A DNA stretch of 64,000 bases from Roseomonas alba (GTDB lineage Bacteria; Pseudomonadota; Alphaproteobacteria; Acetobacterales; Acetobacteraceae). Numbering within the stretch: position 1 is the first letter of the stretch; the number at the start of each line of letters is the position of its first letter. Where the stretch lies: assembly GCF_019430885.1 (NCBI RefSeq), contig NZ_JAHYBZ010000004.1:558001-622000 (forward strand), read 5' to 3'. Below the pieces are notes generated by a model. It was given only the letters and a program-made list of their open reading frames with translations. It was not told the DNA's origin and made no database searches. The translations under genes and the position numbers were made by a program. Shown here piece by piece: positions 1 through 8,663 of the stretch.

Positions 1-406
1 AACGGCCCTCGCGCACCATGCGATCCTGTTCGATGCAGCGGCGATGGGTCGCCAGCAGCAGCATCATGGCGTGGTCGGCGACTTCCTCGATGAAGGTGTC
101 AGGGCAGTTGGTGACCGGGATGCCCTTCGCCGTCGCCGCGGCGACATCGACGTAATCGACGCCGACCGTACCGAGCGCGATGTGCCGGCACTTGGTCAGC
201 GCGTTGATCATCGCCGCGGTGAACTTCATCCCCTTCGCATAGACCGCATCGGCGGTGGGTGCCGCGGCGATGAAGCCTTCATCGGTCGCCGGGCATTCGA
301 TGATCTCGGCGTCGAGGCCTTCCAGCGCCTCCATCTCATAGTCGTAGCCACCGCCGGCCGTGGTGAAGGACGCGCCGGCCGGCGTCAGGATCTTGTACGT
401 CGCCAA
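1..406 (-). CDS. D-isomer-specific 2-hydroxyacid dehydrogenase, N-terminal part (runs off the window)
   Basis: About 135 residues of the N-terminal part of an NAD(P)-dependent 2-hydroxyacid dehydrogenase are visible; the C-terminus lies beyond base 1. The translation contains LGTVGVDYVDV followed by KGIPVTNCPDTF and HAMMLLLATHR, the catalytic-domain block that precedes the Rossmann fold in this family. I chose a TTG start at 406 because AGGAG sits 5-10 bases upstream and no ATG is better placed. It is the last visible gene of the operon that begins at 6465, 22 bases after a sugar-type ABC permease, so a role in oxidising or reducing a sugar-acid or hydroxy-acid derived from the imported substrate is likely but inferred. 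Confidence 0.8.
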   Translation of the reverse strand, partial: MATYKILTPAGASFTTAGGGYDYEMEALEGLDAEIIECPATDEGFIAAAPTADAVYAKGMKFTAAMINALTKCRHIALGTVGVDYVDVAAATAKGIPVTNCPDTFIEEVADHAMMLLLATHRRCIEQDRMVREGR

Positions 407-428
407 GTTGGTTCTCCTGTTGGACCGC

Positions 429-1331
429 TCACTCCTTCACCGCGCCGGTGAGGGAAGAGACGTAGTAGTCGACGAAGAAGGAATAGAAGATCGCGACGGG
501 CAGCGAGCCGAGCAGCGAGCCGGCCATCAGCGCACCCCATTGGTAGACATCGCCGGTGACGAGTTCGGTCAGGATGGCGACCGGGACGGTCTTGTTCTCG
601 CTGCTCTGGATGAAGGCGAGCGCGTAGATGAACTCGTTCCAGGACAGGGTGAAGGAGAAGATGCCCGCGCTGATGAGCCCCGGCACCGCGAGGGGCAGGG
701 TTATCTGGCGCAGGATCTGCAGCCGCGTCGCGCCGTCGATCAGCGCGCATTCCTCAAGCTCGAAGGGGATCGACTTGAAGTAGCCGATCAGCAGCCAGGT
801 GCAGAAGGGCACGAGGAAGGTCGGATAGACCAGGATCAGCGCGATCGGGCTGTCGAACAGGCCGAGCTGAAACACCACCGTCGCCAGCGGGATGAACAGG
901 ATCGACGGCGGCACCAGATAGGCCAGGTAGATGCCCAGGCCCACATACTGGCTGCCCTTGAACCGCAGCCGCTGGATCGCATAGGCCGCGAGGGTCGAGG
1001 CGATCAGCGACAGCACGGTCGCGCAGACGGCAACCGTCATCGTCGTCAGCAGCCAGCGCGGATAGGAGGTGCCGAACAGCAGCAGCCGGATGTGGTCGAG
1101 CGTCGGCGAGGTGATCCAGAACGGGTTGTGCGTGTCGTAGTCGTAGAGCTCGGCATTCGGTTTGAATGCGGTGATCGACATCCAATAGAAGGGAAACAGC
1201 AGGATCAGCAGGAAGCAGGCGAGCGGGATCCAGATCGTCACCATGCGCCGCGACCGGCTGTCCCAGGACAGCGTCTCCGGTGGCGCCGTGGCATTGCCGG
1301 GTGCGGGCGGGGCTTCGACGGTGCTGCTCAT
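429..1331 (-). CDS. ABC sugar-type transporter, inner-membrane permease (MalG/UgpE type)
   Basis: 300-residue permease with about six membrane segments; the first spans roughly residues 35-55 after a Pro/Ala-rich cytoplasmic start. The EAA loop appears as EECALIDGATRLQILRQITLP, the site where the ATPase docks. The family (binding-protein-dependent transport, MalG-like) pairs with a MalF-like partner, here the gene at 1345. I start at ATG 1331 rather than at the longer open frame because GAGGGGGGCAAGG lies just upstream and the extension is Arg/Ser-rich shadow sequence. Only 13 bases separate it from the preceding permease, so the two are co-transcribed. Confidence 0.9.
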   Translation of the reverse strand: MSSTVEAPPAPGNATAPPETLSWDSRSRRMVTIWIPLACFLLILLFPFYWMSITAFKPNAELYDYDTHNPFWITSPTLDHIRLLLFGTSYPRWLLTTMTVAVCATVLSLIASTLAAYAIQRLRFKGSQYVGLGIYLAYLVPPSILFIPLATVVFQLGLFDSPIALILVYPTFLVPFCTWLLIGYFKSIPFELEECALIDGATRLQILRQITLPLAVPGLISAGIFSFTLSWNEFIYALAFIQSSENKTVPVAILTELVTGDVYQWGALMAGSLLGSLPVAIFYSFFVDYYVSSLTGAVKE

Positions 1332-1344
1332 GGCCTTGCCCCCC

Positions 1345-2298
1345 TCAGTCGTTCGCCTCGCCCTGCTGCCACTTGCGGCGCGCCAGGGCGAAGTAGGAAA
1401 ACAGCGTCGCGAAGATGAGGAAGGGCAGCATGGCGACGGCGATCGCCGCCCCCTCCCCCAACTGCCCACCCGAGATGCCGCGCTGGAAGGCGAGCGTGGC
1501 GAGCAGCTGCGTGGCGTTCACGGGCCCGCCGCGCGTGATGGCGTAGACGAGCTGGAAGTCCGTGAAGGTGAAGATGATGCTGAAGGTCATGACGATCGCG
1601 AGGATCGGCAGCAGCATCGGGAAGGTGATGTAGCGGAAGCGCTGCCAGCCGGTGGACCCATCCAGCAGCGCCGCCTCGTACAGCGAGGGCGAGATGGTCT
1701 GCAGCCCGGCGAGCAGCGAGATCGCGACGAAGGGAATGCCGCGCCAGATATTGGCGCCGATCAGCGACCAGCGCGCCGGCCAGGCGGTGTTGATGAAGTC
1801 GATGTTGGTGTCACGCAGCCCGAGCTCGATGAACACCCAGGAGATGATCGAGAACTGCGGATTGTAGATCCACCAGAAGGCGATGGCCGTCAGCACCGTC
1901 GGCACGATCCAGGGCAGCAGAATGATGGCGCGCAGGAAGGATTTGAACGGCAAATGGTTGTTCAGCAGCAGCGCGAGCCACAACCCCAGCCCGAATTTCC
2001 CGACCGTCGCGACGGCTGTGTAGAAGACCGAGAAGAAGACCGCGTTCCAGAAGATCGGGTCCTCCATCATATACTCGAAGTTCTCGAGCCCCACCCAGAC
2101 GCCGCTGCGCCCGATCGTGGTGTCGGTGAAGGCGAGCCAGATGCCAAGGCCGAGCGGATAGGTCAGGAAGACCAGGAGCAGGCCGACCGCGGGCAGCAGG
2201 CACATCACGACGAGCAGCGGCTTCCAGTCGAGCAGCTTGGAAAGCCAGCTCTGGTCCTGGCTTCGGCGGACCCAGCCTTCGGCGGCGGTGACGGACAT
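1345..2298 (-). CDS. ABC sugar-type transporter, inner-membrane permease (MalF/UgpA type)
   Basis: 317 residues with six predicted membrane helices (first near residues 28-50) and the EAA loop EAALLDGSTGWQRFRYITFP near residues 215-234. Length and layout match the MalF/UgpA half of carbohydrate ABC importers. It lies between the binding protein gene (53-base gap) and its MalG-like partner (13-base gap). Substrate cannot be read from the sequence; the neighbouring ThDP enzyme and 2-hydroxyacid dehydrogenase suggest a sugar, polyol or sugar-acid. Confidence 0.9.
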   Translation of the reverse strand: MSVTAAEGWVRRSQDQSWLSKLLDWKPLLVVMCLLPAVGLLLVFLTYPLGLGIWLAFTDTTIGRSGVWVGLENFEYMMEDPIFWNAVFFSVFYTAVATVGKFGLGLWLALLLNNHLPFKSFLRAIILLPWIVPTVLTAIAFWWIYNPQFSIISWVFIELGLRDTNIDFINTAWPARWSLIGANIWRGIPFVAISLLAGLQTISPSLYEAALLDGSTGWQRFRYITFPMLLPILAIVMTFSIIFTFTDFQLVYAITRGGPVNATQLLATLAFQRGISGGQLGEGAAIAVAMLPFLIFATLFSYFALARRKWQQGEAND

Positions 2299-2351
2299 GG
2301 ACGCTCTCCCCGATCGGCCGGCGGCGGCACGCGGCCGCCGCCGGGATCACC

Positions 2352-3698
2352 TCATGAACGGCGGAAGATGCGGCGCGCGCGGCGATCAGCCTCGCGCATC
2401 GCGGCCTCGGGCGTGGATTGGCCCGAAGCGACCGAAGCGAACATCTGTACCAGCACGTATTCCGCGTTCGCCTGGCCAGAGGCGACCGTGATCGGCCCGC
2501 GATAGCCGTTCCAGAACTGGTTGTTCATGCTGTCGCGGAAGATCGCGATCTTCGGATCGCTGGTCCACACCGAGGCATCCTTGTAGGCATTCACTGGATG
2601 CGCCCAGTAGCCGAGGTTCGCATCGAGCCACGGCTCATATTGCGGCTGCTCCATCAGGAAGGCGAGCAACGCCTTGGCTGCGTTCGGATAGCGGCTGTGC
2701 TTGAACACCATGGCGTTGAGCGTGAGCGGCGCGCTGGGCCAGGACGATGCGACCCCAAGCGGCATCACCGAGTGTTCGGTATCCTCCGCGATGGCGCGCG
2801 TCGCCGGGTCGTTCTTCAGTGCGAAGTACAGCGAGACGCCGTTCGACGTGACGAACAGCGTGTTCGCCGCGTAGGCCTGGTTGTTGCTGATATCGCCCCA
2901 GGAGATGGTGCCGCCATCGACGAAGGTCGGGTACAGTTCCTTCAGGTAGTTCAGCGCCGCCAGCGTCTGCGGGCTGTTCACCGAGACCGCGCCCTCGGCA
3001 TCCGTGATGGCCGCGCCATGCGACCACATCAGCCAGTTGGCGAAGCCGTTGCCGTCGCCGACGGCGTTGCCCAAGGCGAAGCCCGCCGGCTTGTTCGCCT
3101 GGCGCAGCTTCTTGCACATCTCCAGGAAGCCGGGCAGGTCGCTGGGCGGCTGCTGGTAGCCGACCGAAGTGACCGCCGACTTGCGCCACACCAGCGGCCC
3201 CGCGGTGCCACCGAAGGGCAGGCCGATCCAGTTGTTGGTACCGTGGCGCTTGCCGTACTTCTCGCCCACGAACATCCAGCCGCCATACTTGCGGCCGATG
3301 TACTCGGCGATGTCCGACACCTCGACGAGCTTGTCGACATAAATGTGCGGCGCGTCACCGAAGCCGATGATGACATCGGGCCCCGCGCCGGTATTCGCGG
3401 TGACGGCGGTCTGCTGGTTGATATCCTCCCAGCCGACGAAGTCCACGCGCACCTGCACGCCGGTCGCCTGGGTGAAGCGGGCGCAGTTGGCGCGGAACAC
3501 TTCCTCATCAGGGGCGACGAAGCGGACCGGGCGCAGCATACGCAGCGTCGCACCGCTTTCGATCGGCAGGTTCGGCGGGGTGACGCCGGCCGCCATCTGG
3601 ACGCGGGACTGCTGGCCGAAAGCCTCGCCGGCCGTGCCGAGCGCGGCAAGCGCGGCGCCGGTCCCGAGGATGCTGCGACGCGTGATGATGTTGGCCAT
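2352..3698 (-). CDS. ABC transporter, periplasmic solute-binding protein (family 1)
   Basis: 448 residues, the usual size for family-1 (MalE/UgpB-like) extracellular binding proteins. The N-terminus carries a twin-arginine-like leader, TRRSILG followed by a hydrophobic Ala/Leu/Gly run and cleavage near AFGQ (about residue 29), so export to the periplasm is expected, probably by Tat. The ligand is unknown. It is flanked by the ATPase (36 bases upstream in transcription order) and the MalF-like permease, completing a canonical importer. Start at ATG 3698 is supported by AGAGGA upstream. Confidence 0.9.
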   Translation of the reverse strand: MANIITRRSILGTGAALAALGTAGEAFGQQSRVQMAAGVTPPNLPIESGATLRMLRPVRFVAPDEEVFRANCARFTQATGVQVRVDFVGWEDINQQTAVTANTGAGPDVIIGFGDAPHIYVDKLVEVSDIAEYIGRKYGGWMFVGEKYGKRHGTNNWIGLPFGGTAGPLVWRKSAVTSVGYQQPPSDLPGFLEMCKKLRQANKPAGFALGNAVGDGNGFANWLMWSHGAAITDAEGAVSVNSPQTLAALNYLKELYPTFVDGGTISWGDISNNQAYAANTLFVTSNGVSLYFALKNDPATRAIAEDTEHSVMPLGVASSWPSAPLTLNAMVFKHSRYPNAAKALLAFLMEQPQYEPWLDANLGYWAHPVNAYKDASVWTSDPKIAIFRDSMNNQFWNGYRGPITVASGQANAEYVLVQMFASVASGQSTPEAAMREADRRARRIFRRS

Positions 3699-3734
3699 AT
3701 GTCGTTTCCTCTCCCTGTTCGTTGTGTTCCAGTC

Positions 3735-4784
3735 TCAGATGCGCTGGCCCGTTCCCTTGTCGAAGAGGTGGATCAGCGACATGTCGGGGCTCACCCGCAG
3801 GATCTCACCGGGGCGTGCCGAGATGCGCTCGCGGAAGGCGCCGATCACCGGCGCTCCACCGACATGCATCAGTGTCTGCGTCTCGGAGCCCGTCGGCTCC
3901 ACGACATGGATTGTTGCCGGCAGGCCGCCGTCGGGATCGAGATGCAGGTGCTCCGGCCGGATCCCATAGATGACGTCACCCGAAGCAGGCGCGCCCGGCG
4001 GCAACGGCCAGGCCACGCCGCCAGGGCCGTGGAAGACGCCGTTCTCGATCCGCCCTTCCAGCATGTTCATCGCCGGCGACCCGATGAAACCCGCCACGAA
4101 GAGGTTGGCCGGCCGGTCATAGAGTTCAAGCGGCGCGCCCGCCTGTTCGATGCGGCCATGGTTCATCACCACGATCAGGTCGGCCATGGTCATGGCCTCG
4201 ATCTGGTCGTGGGTGACGTAGACGGTCGTGACCTTCAACCGCTGATGCAATTCCTTGATCTCGGAGCGCATCTGCACGCGCAGCTTGGCATCGAGGTTCG
4301 ACAGCGGCTCGTCGAACAGGAAGACCTGCGGGTTGCGCACGATGGCGCGACCCATCGCCACGCGCTGGCGTTGCCCACCCGAGAGCTGCCGCGGATAGCG
4401 GTGCAGCAGCTGCTCCAGCCCCAGGATCTTCGCGGCCTTGCCGACCTCCCGCTCCATCACCGCCGCCGGCGCGCCGGCGAGCTTCATCGAGAAGGCCATG
4501 TTCTGAAACACGGTCATGTGCGGATAGAGCGCGTAATTCTGGAACACCATCGCGATGTCGCGATCCTTGGGCGCGACGTTGTTCACCACCCGCCCGCCGA
4601 TCGCGATCTCGCCGCCCGTGATGTTCTCGAGCCCCGCGAGCATGCGCAGCAGCGTGGATTTGCCGCAGCCGGATGGGCCGACGAGGACGACGAACTGCCC
4701 GTCCTCGATGCCCACGCTGACCCCGTGCAGGATCTGCGTGCTGCCGAATGCCTTCCGCACCTCGCGGATATCGACCGTCGCCAT
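3735..4784 (-). CDS. ABC sugar-type transporter ATP-binding protein (MalK/UgpC type)
   Basis: 349-residue ATPase. Walker A is GPSGCGKST (about residues 37-45), the signature is LSGGQRQR, and Walker B is FLFDEPLSNLDA, all intact. A C-terminal TOBE-like domain (roughly residues 240-345) places it in the MalK/UgpC group that energises sugar importers. Start at ATG 4784 has GGGAGGG immediately upstream. It is the second gene of the operon, 52 bases after the ThDP enzyme, and it precedes its binding protein and both permeases. Confidence 0.92.
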   Translation of the reverse strand: MATVDIREVRKAFGSTQILHGVSVGIEDGQFVVLVGPSGCGKSTLLRMLAGLENITGGEIAIGGRVVNNVAPKDRDIAMVFQNYALYPHMTVFQNMAFSMKLAGAPAAVMEREVGKAAKILGLEQLLHRYPRQLSGGQRQRVAMGRAIVRNPQVFLFDEPLSNLDAKLRVQMRSEIKELHQRLKVTTVYVTHDQIEAMTMADLIVVMNHGRIEQAGAPLELYDRPANLFVAGFIGSPAMNMLEGRIENGVFHGPGGVAWPLPPGAPASGDVIYGIRPEHLHLDPDGGLPATIHVVEPTGSETQTLMHVGGAPVIGAFRERISARPGEILRVSPDMSLIHLFDKGTGQRI

Positions 4785-4836
4785 CTACCCTCCCTTGAGA
4801 ACGGGCAGGTTCGCCCTGCCTCGCTTCAGCGTCTCC

Positions 4837-6465
4837 CTACAGCCGCGACACGGCGGTTTCCTTGGACGTGATGAATTCCAGGAGCGCCGGCGTGCCGTTA
4901 CGCGTCTGTTCAATGCCCCGCTTGATGGCGGGGATGATCTCCGCGACCTTCGTCACCCGTTCACCATAGCCGCCGAAGGCTCGCGCCATGGCGGCATAGT
5001 CGCCGGAAATGTCGGTCGAGCGGAACTTCTCCGTGCTGACCGGCATGACCTTCAGCTCGATCGCCATGGAGAAGTTGTTCAGCAGGATCGACAGGATGGG
5101 GATGCGCTCGCGCACCGCCGTCTCGAAATCCATCCCCGTGAAGCCGATCGCCGCATCGCCCCAGACATTGATGCAGAGCTTGTCCGGCGCGGCGAGCTTC
5201 GCGCCCATCGCCAAACCCAGCCCGTAGCCGAGCTGCGTCGTCTTGCCCCAGCCGAGATAGGAGAGCGGCGTGCGCGCCACCCAGAAGGGCGAGAGCTGGT
5301 CGCGCGGCGACCCGGCATCATGGGTGATGATGGTGTTGTCCACATCGACGGTGCGCCAAAGGTCGCGCAGCACGCGATAGGGATTCAATGGTTCCGCATC
5401 GCTGTCCGTCTTCGCAGCCCAGGCGGCGAGCCATTCGGCGCGATGCTCCTGGATCTCGCGTGCCACCGGACCGGCGTCGCGCTTCTCCGTCACCCGACCT
5501 TCGAGTTCGGCGATCAGCGCATCGAGCGTCAGCGCCGCATCGCCCACCAGGCCGATGTCGCAGGCCACATCCTTGTTCAAGTGATCGGGGTCGAGTGTTG
5601 CATGGATGATCTTCTTCCCCGCCGGCATCTTCACGCCGAAATTCGTCTCGGTGAAGGAGCAGCCGATGCCGAGGATAAGGTCGGCCGTGTCGAGGAAGTG
5701 CCGCACCGGCTTCGGAATCGCCAGGCCGCCGGAGCCGAGCGCGAGGGGATGATCCTCCGGGAAGGAGGACTTGCCGCCGAGGCTCGTCGTCACCGGCGCC
5801 GCCAGCAGCTCCGCGAGCCGACGCAATTGCGGCCAGGCGCGCGCCCAGTGCACGCCCGTGCCGGCATAGATGACCGGCCGCTTCGCCGAGGCCAGCGCAT
5901 CAGCGGCGCGCGCGACATCGGCCGGATCGGGCCCGTAGCGCGTGGCGAGAACCGGCGTGTAGTTCAGCGGCTCAGGCACTTCCTCGTTCCACATGTCGGT
6001 CGGGATCTCGACCAGCACGGGACCGCCGCGGCCGTTGCGCAGGCGCGTGAAGGCGCGACGCAGGATGTTCGGCACCTCCGCGGCCTGGATGATCGGCTCG
6101 GCGGATTTGGTGATGCCGCGCATCTGGATCGACGAGTTGAAATTCGGATCGACATGCGCGAGGCGGCGCGCATAGCCCATCGGCAGCACCAGCACCGGCA
6201 CGCTCTCGCCATAGCATTGCGCGACGCCACCATAGGCGTTCTCGGAACCAGGCCCGTGCTGCATGCAGAAGGCACCAATGGTGCGGCCCGAGGTGACGCG
6301 GCTGATCGCGTCCGCCATGTGCAGCCCGATGCGCTCCTGGCGCACCATCACCGGGCGGATGTCGATCTCCGCCGCATGCTCGATCAGATGATTGACCGGA
6401 TAGCCCGTGAGGATGCGAATGCCCTCACGCTTCATGATCTCGGCGATTGCCGCGCCCAGCTTCAT
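4837..6465 (-). CDS. Thiamine-diphosphate-dependent enzyme of the acetolactate synthase large-subunit superfamily
   Basis: 542 residues with three-domain ThDP-enzyme architecture. The N-terminal Pyr domain carries VRQERIG with the conserved glutamate, a central FAD/NAD-like domain follows, and the C-terminal PP domain has GDAAIGFTGMDFETA followed by LLNNF (the GDx-NN cofactor motif). Real acetolactate synthases are normally paired with a small regulatory subunit, absent here. The enzyme heads an ABC sugar-transporter operon, which fits a catabolic carboligase or decarboxylase instead. I start at ATG 6465 (MKLGAAIAE) because a purine-rich GGA sits upstream and the longer frame adds atypical residues. 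Substrate unknown. Confidence 0.82.
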   Translation of the reverse strand: MKLGAAIAEIMKREGIRILTGYPVNHLIEHAAEIDIRPVMVRQERIGLHMADAISRVTSGRTIGAFCMQHGPGSENAYGGVAQCYGESVPVLVLPMGYARRLAHVDPNFNSSIQMRGITKSAEPIIQAAEVPNILRRAFTRLRNGRGGPVLVEIPTDMWNEEVPEPLNYTPVLATRYGPDPADVARAADALASAKRPVIYAGTGVHWARAWPQLRRLAELLAAPVTTSLGGKSSFPEDHPLALGSGGLAIPKPVRHFLDTADLILGIGCSFTETNFGVKMPAGKKIIHATLDPDHLNKDVACDIGLVGDAALTLDALIAELEGRVTEKRDAGPVAREIQEHRAEWLAAWAAKTDSDAEPLNPYRVLRDLWRTVDVDNTIITHDAGSPRDQLSPFWVARTPLSYLGWGKTTQLGYGLGLAMGAKLAAPDKLCINVWGDAAIGFTGMDFETAVRERIPILSILLNNFSMAIELKVMPVSTEKFRSTDISGDYAAMARAFGGYGERVTKVAEIIPAIKRGIEQTRNGTPALLEFITSKETAVSRL

Positions 6466-6555
6466 GCTCGTCCATTTCCTCATTGCCGGCACTCTTGCGG
6501 CCCGGCTGCTATGGCAGCCTAGACGCCGTATCACGGAGACGGCAACCCCCGCTTT

Positions 6556-6582
6556 CAGCCTGCCTTAGCGATCGGCAGGCTG
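6556..6582 (-). terminator. Hairpin downstream of the lipoprotein/MlaD-like operon
   Basis: Perfect 9-base arms CAGCCTGCC (6556-6564) and GGCAGGCTG (6574-6582) with a 9-base loop, placed about 50 bases after the stop of the gene ending at 6633 on the minus strand. There is no long T-run, so it may be an imperfect intrinsic terminator. Confidence 0.5.
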
Positions 6583-6632
6583 CTTAACTTCACGGCGCCA
6601 TCCCGCGCTGCGGCGCAACGTGCGCGGTCGCT

Positions 6633-7520
6633 TCAGATCGCGTTGTCGAGATCACGCAGCGCGCGCTGAGCGGCCTGGACGATGTCGGACGCGTGCGATT
6701 GCCGGCCCCAGACCATGGCCTGGCCGAGCCAGCGACGCGCCGCCACCGCGTCGCCGCGTGAGGCCGCACCGCGCCCGGCGCGCAGCATCAGGTCCGCTGC
6801 CGTGCTCACCGCGCCATCGCGCCGCTCGGCTTCAGCCTGCAAAGCGAGTAGCCGCGCGAGGCCGCGGTAATCCAACGTCTCCCGCCGCAGCACCGCGGCC
6901 TCCTCCGCCAGGCGCCGCGCCGCCGCGGAATCGCCGTTCAGCAAGGCGGCGCGCGCGGCGAGTTCCAGCGCATCGCCGCGAAAGGCACGGGAGGTCGGCT
7001 CGCCCAGCGCCGCGCGTGCTGTCGCCAATCCGTCACGGTCGCCGGCATCCGCGGCGATCAGGCCACGCAGGAACCAGGCGCGCAGCGCGGCATCGCCATC
7101 GCTCCCGGCATCCGCGATCACCTGCCGCGCCGCAGCATCGGCCGCGGCGGCATGGCCAAGTCGATACTGTGCCAGCGCCTCGGCGAGCCGCAGCGTGGCC
7201 GGCACGGACGCATGGCGCCGCGCGAGTTCGGCCTCCACATCCTGCGTCGTGCGCAGCGCGGCCGCCGCATCGCCGCGTTCCAGATCGGCCGCCGCGAGGC
7301 CGATGCCGGCATCGGCGATCGCCTCCGCATCGTCGCGCACGCGCGCGCGCGCGAGGGCCGCGCCATAGAGCCGCGCCGCATCGCCCGGGCGTTCCGCTTC
7401 CAGAGCCAGGCGCCCGGCGCGCGCCTGGGTCGCCAGGGTGCGATCCTCCGGCGGTGGCGGCGGAGGTGGCGTGCCGCCGCAGCCGGTGAGCAGCGGCAGG
7501 AGCAGAAGGACGCGCCTCAC
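6633..7520 (-). CDS. Probable lipoprotein rich in TPR-like alanine helices (ABC-type auxiliary partner of MlaD-like protein)
   Basis: 295 residues. A short leader VRRVLLLLPLLTGCGG contains a lipobox, LLTGC, so the mature protein should be lipid-anchored at Cys about residue 14. Residues 20-26 are a run of seven prolines. The remainder is alanine- and arginine-rich and predicted helical with repeating A-x-x-L spacing typical of TPR-like solenoids. The GTG start at 7520 is fixed by a GTGA overlap with the stop of the MlaD-like gene, implying translational coupling. MCE/MlaD genes often have a lipoprotein partner, but this one I cannot assign to a named family. Confidence 0.7.
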   Translation of the reverse strand: MRRVLLLLPLLTGCGGTPPPPPPPEDRTLATQARAGRLALEAERPGDAARLYGAALARARVRDDAEAIADAGIGLAAADLERGDAAAALRTTQDVEAELARRHASVPATLRLAEALAQYRLGHAAAADAAARQVIADAGSDGDAALRAWFLRGLIAADAGDRDGLATARAALGEPTSRAFRGDALELAARAALLNGDSAAARRLAEEAAVLRRETLDYRGLARLLALQAEAERRDGAVSTAADLMLRAGRGAASRGDAVAARRWLGQAMVWGRQSHASDIVQAAQRALRDLDNAI

Positions 7521-8479
7521 GGCCGCAGGCGGTCCGCCGAGGGGCGCGTCGGCTCGCGCGGCGGCGGTCCGTCGCCGCCCAGCAGCCACAGGCCGCGAAG
7601 CTGGGTCAGCAGCAATTCGAGTTCGCGCGTCGTCTGCTGCGTCTGCAGCAGCAGGCCCGGCAGGGTGCCCGTGCTGTCCTCGATGTTGCGCAGCGTGCGC
7701 GGCAGGCGTGCGGTCGTCGCCGTCACGTCGCGTGCGGCGCTCTGGAGCGTCGTCAGCAATTGCTCGACGCGGCGGATCAGGCCGGGGATGACGCTTCCGC
7801 CCTCGCCCCGGCTCTCGGTCAGCAGGCGCTCGGCTTCCGCGGCGATGGCGTCCATGCGGGCGATCAGCCGGTTCGCCGCATCGACGACCGAGGCCGCATC
7901 GCGCGCCGCATCCTCGGCGGTGCGTGCGAAGCTGTCGCTGGTCAGCAGGCGGCCGAGGCTGCCCTCGCCCAGTTCGATGCGCGCGGCCACCTGCCCGATG
8001 CTGCGGGAGGTGCGGCCGATATCCTCGATGATCGGGAAGATGCGCAGGCGCAGTTCATCGAGCAGCAGTGCCAGAGGGTCGGGCGGCGGCGGCTCGCGCA
8101 CGGCCTCAAGCACCGTCGTCGCGGCGTCGAGCGGCGCGCCGTCGCCCGGCCCGACATTGAGGAAGATGGTACCCTCGGCGCCGCGGCGCTGGCGGATGGC
8201 GACCGGCGAATCGCGCCGGATGAAGTCGCGCGCCGAGGGTTCGCGCAGATCGACTTCGGCAATCAACCGGCGGTCCGGCCCGAAGAGGATGCGCCGCACC
8301 GTGCCGGCCGGCACACCGAGCACCTCGACCTCCGCGCCCGCGCGCAGGCCGGCCGCCCCCTCGCGCGGCAGGGCCACGCGGAAGCTCGGCGTCTCGGGCG
8401 CCTGCGCCTGCAGCGCGGTGGATCCCAGCATCAGGAACAGGGCGACGCGGGCGGCCGCGACGGCGCCCTGACGCGGCAT
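7517..8479 (-). CDS. MlaD/MCE-family protein
   Basis: About 320 residues. After a hydrophobic signal (ARVALFLMLGSTALQAQA) the segment GLRAGAEVEVLGVPAGTV is a clear MCE/MlaD core repeat, followed by FLNVGPGDGAPL. A long helical region with coiled-coil character (about residues 130-300) follows, as in MCE proteins that build lipid-transfer tubes across the periplasm. The usual permease (MlaE), ATPase (MlaF) and MlaA partners are absent nearby. The start is ambiguous: ATG 8479 has GGCGGG about 10 bases upstream, and a GTG at 8488 would add three residues. Coupled to the lipoprotein downstream. Confidence 0.78.
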   Translation of the reverse strand: MPRQGAVAAARVALFLMLGSTALQAQAPETPSFRVALPREGAAGLRAGAEVEVLGVPAGTVRRILFGPDRRLIAEVDLREPSARDFIRRDSPVAIRQRRGAEGTIFLNVGPGDGAPLDAATTVLEAVREPPPPDPLALLLDELRLRIFPIIEDIGRTSRSIGQVAARIELGEGSLGRLLTSDSFARTAEDAARDAASVVDAANRLIARMDAIAAEAERLLTESRGEGGSVIPGLIRRVEQLLTTLQSAARDVTATTARLPRTLRNIEDSTGTLPGLLLQTQQTTRELELLLTQLRGLWLLGGDGPPPREPTRPSADRLRP

Positions 8480-8663
8480 TACGAGCACCGCCCGCCACGC
8501 ACCCGGTCACAACACCGCACAGTCATCGTCGTCATTCCCCGATCATGCTGCGGCGACCCTAGGTGTCCGCCGGACTCCCCTCAAGCACGGAGTGCTGGCG
8601 CTTCCGTCCCAATCCTTTAGCCTCGGTGTCACGGCAACGACCGTGTAGGGGAGACAATCAGGA

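Noticed and set aside
2418..4871. Very long plus-strand open frame opposite the binding protein and ATPase genes
   Set aside because: Arg/His/Asp-rich composition, no motif, and it lies wholly antisense to intact ABC genes; it is a by-product of high GC3.
4837..6465. Calling the ThDP enzyme acetolactate synthase IlvB
   Set aside because: No small regulatory subunit and a transporter-operon context; superfamily call only.
7331..7352. Alternating GC tract as Z-DNA or recombination site
   Set aside because: Lies within the lipoprotein gene and is ordinary for codon bias here.
7440..7480. GGC/GGT-rich tract as a possible simple repeat element
   Set aside because: It encodes the proline run of the lipoprotein and is explained by coding.
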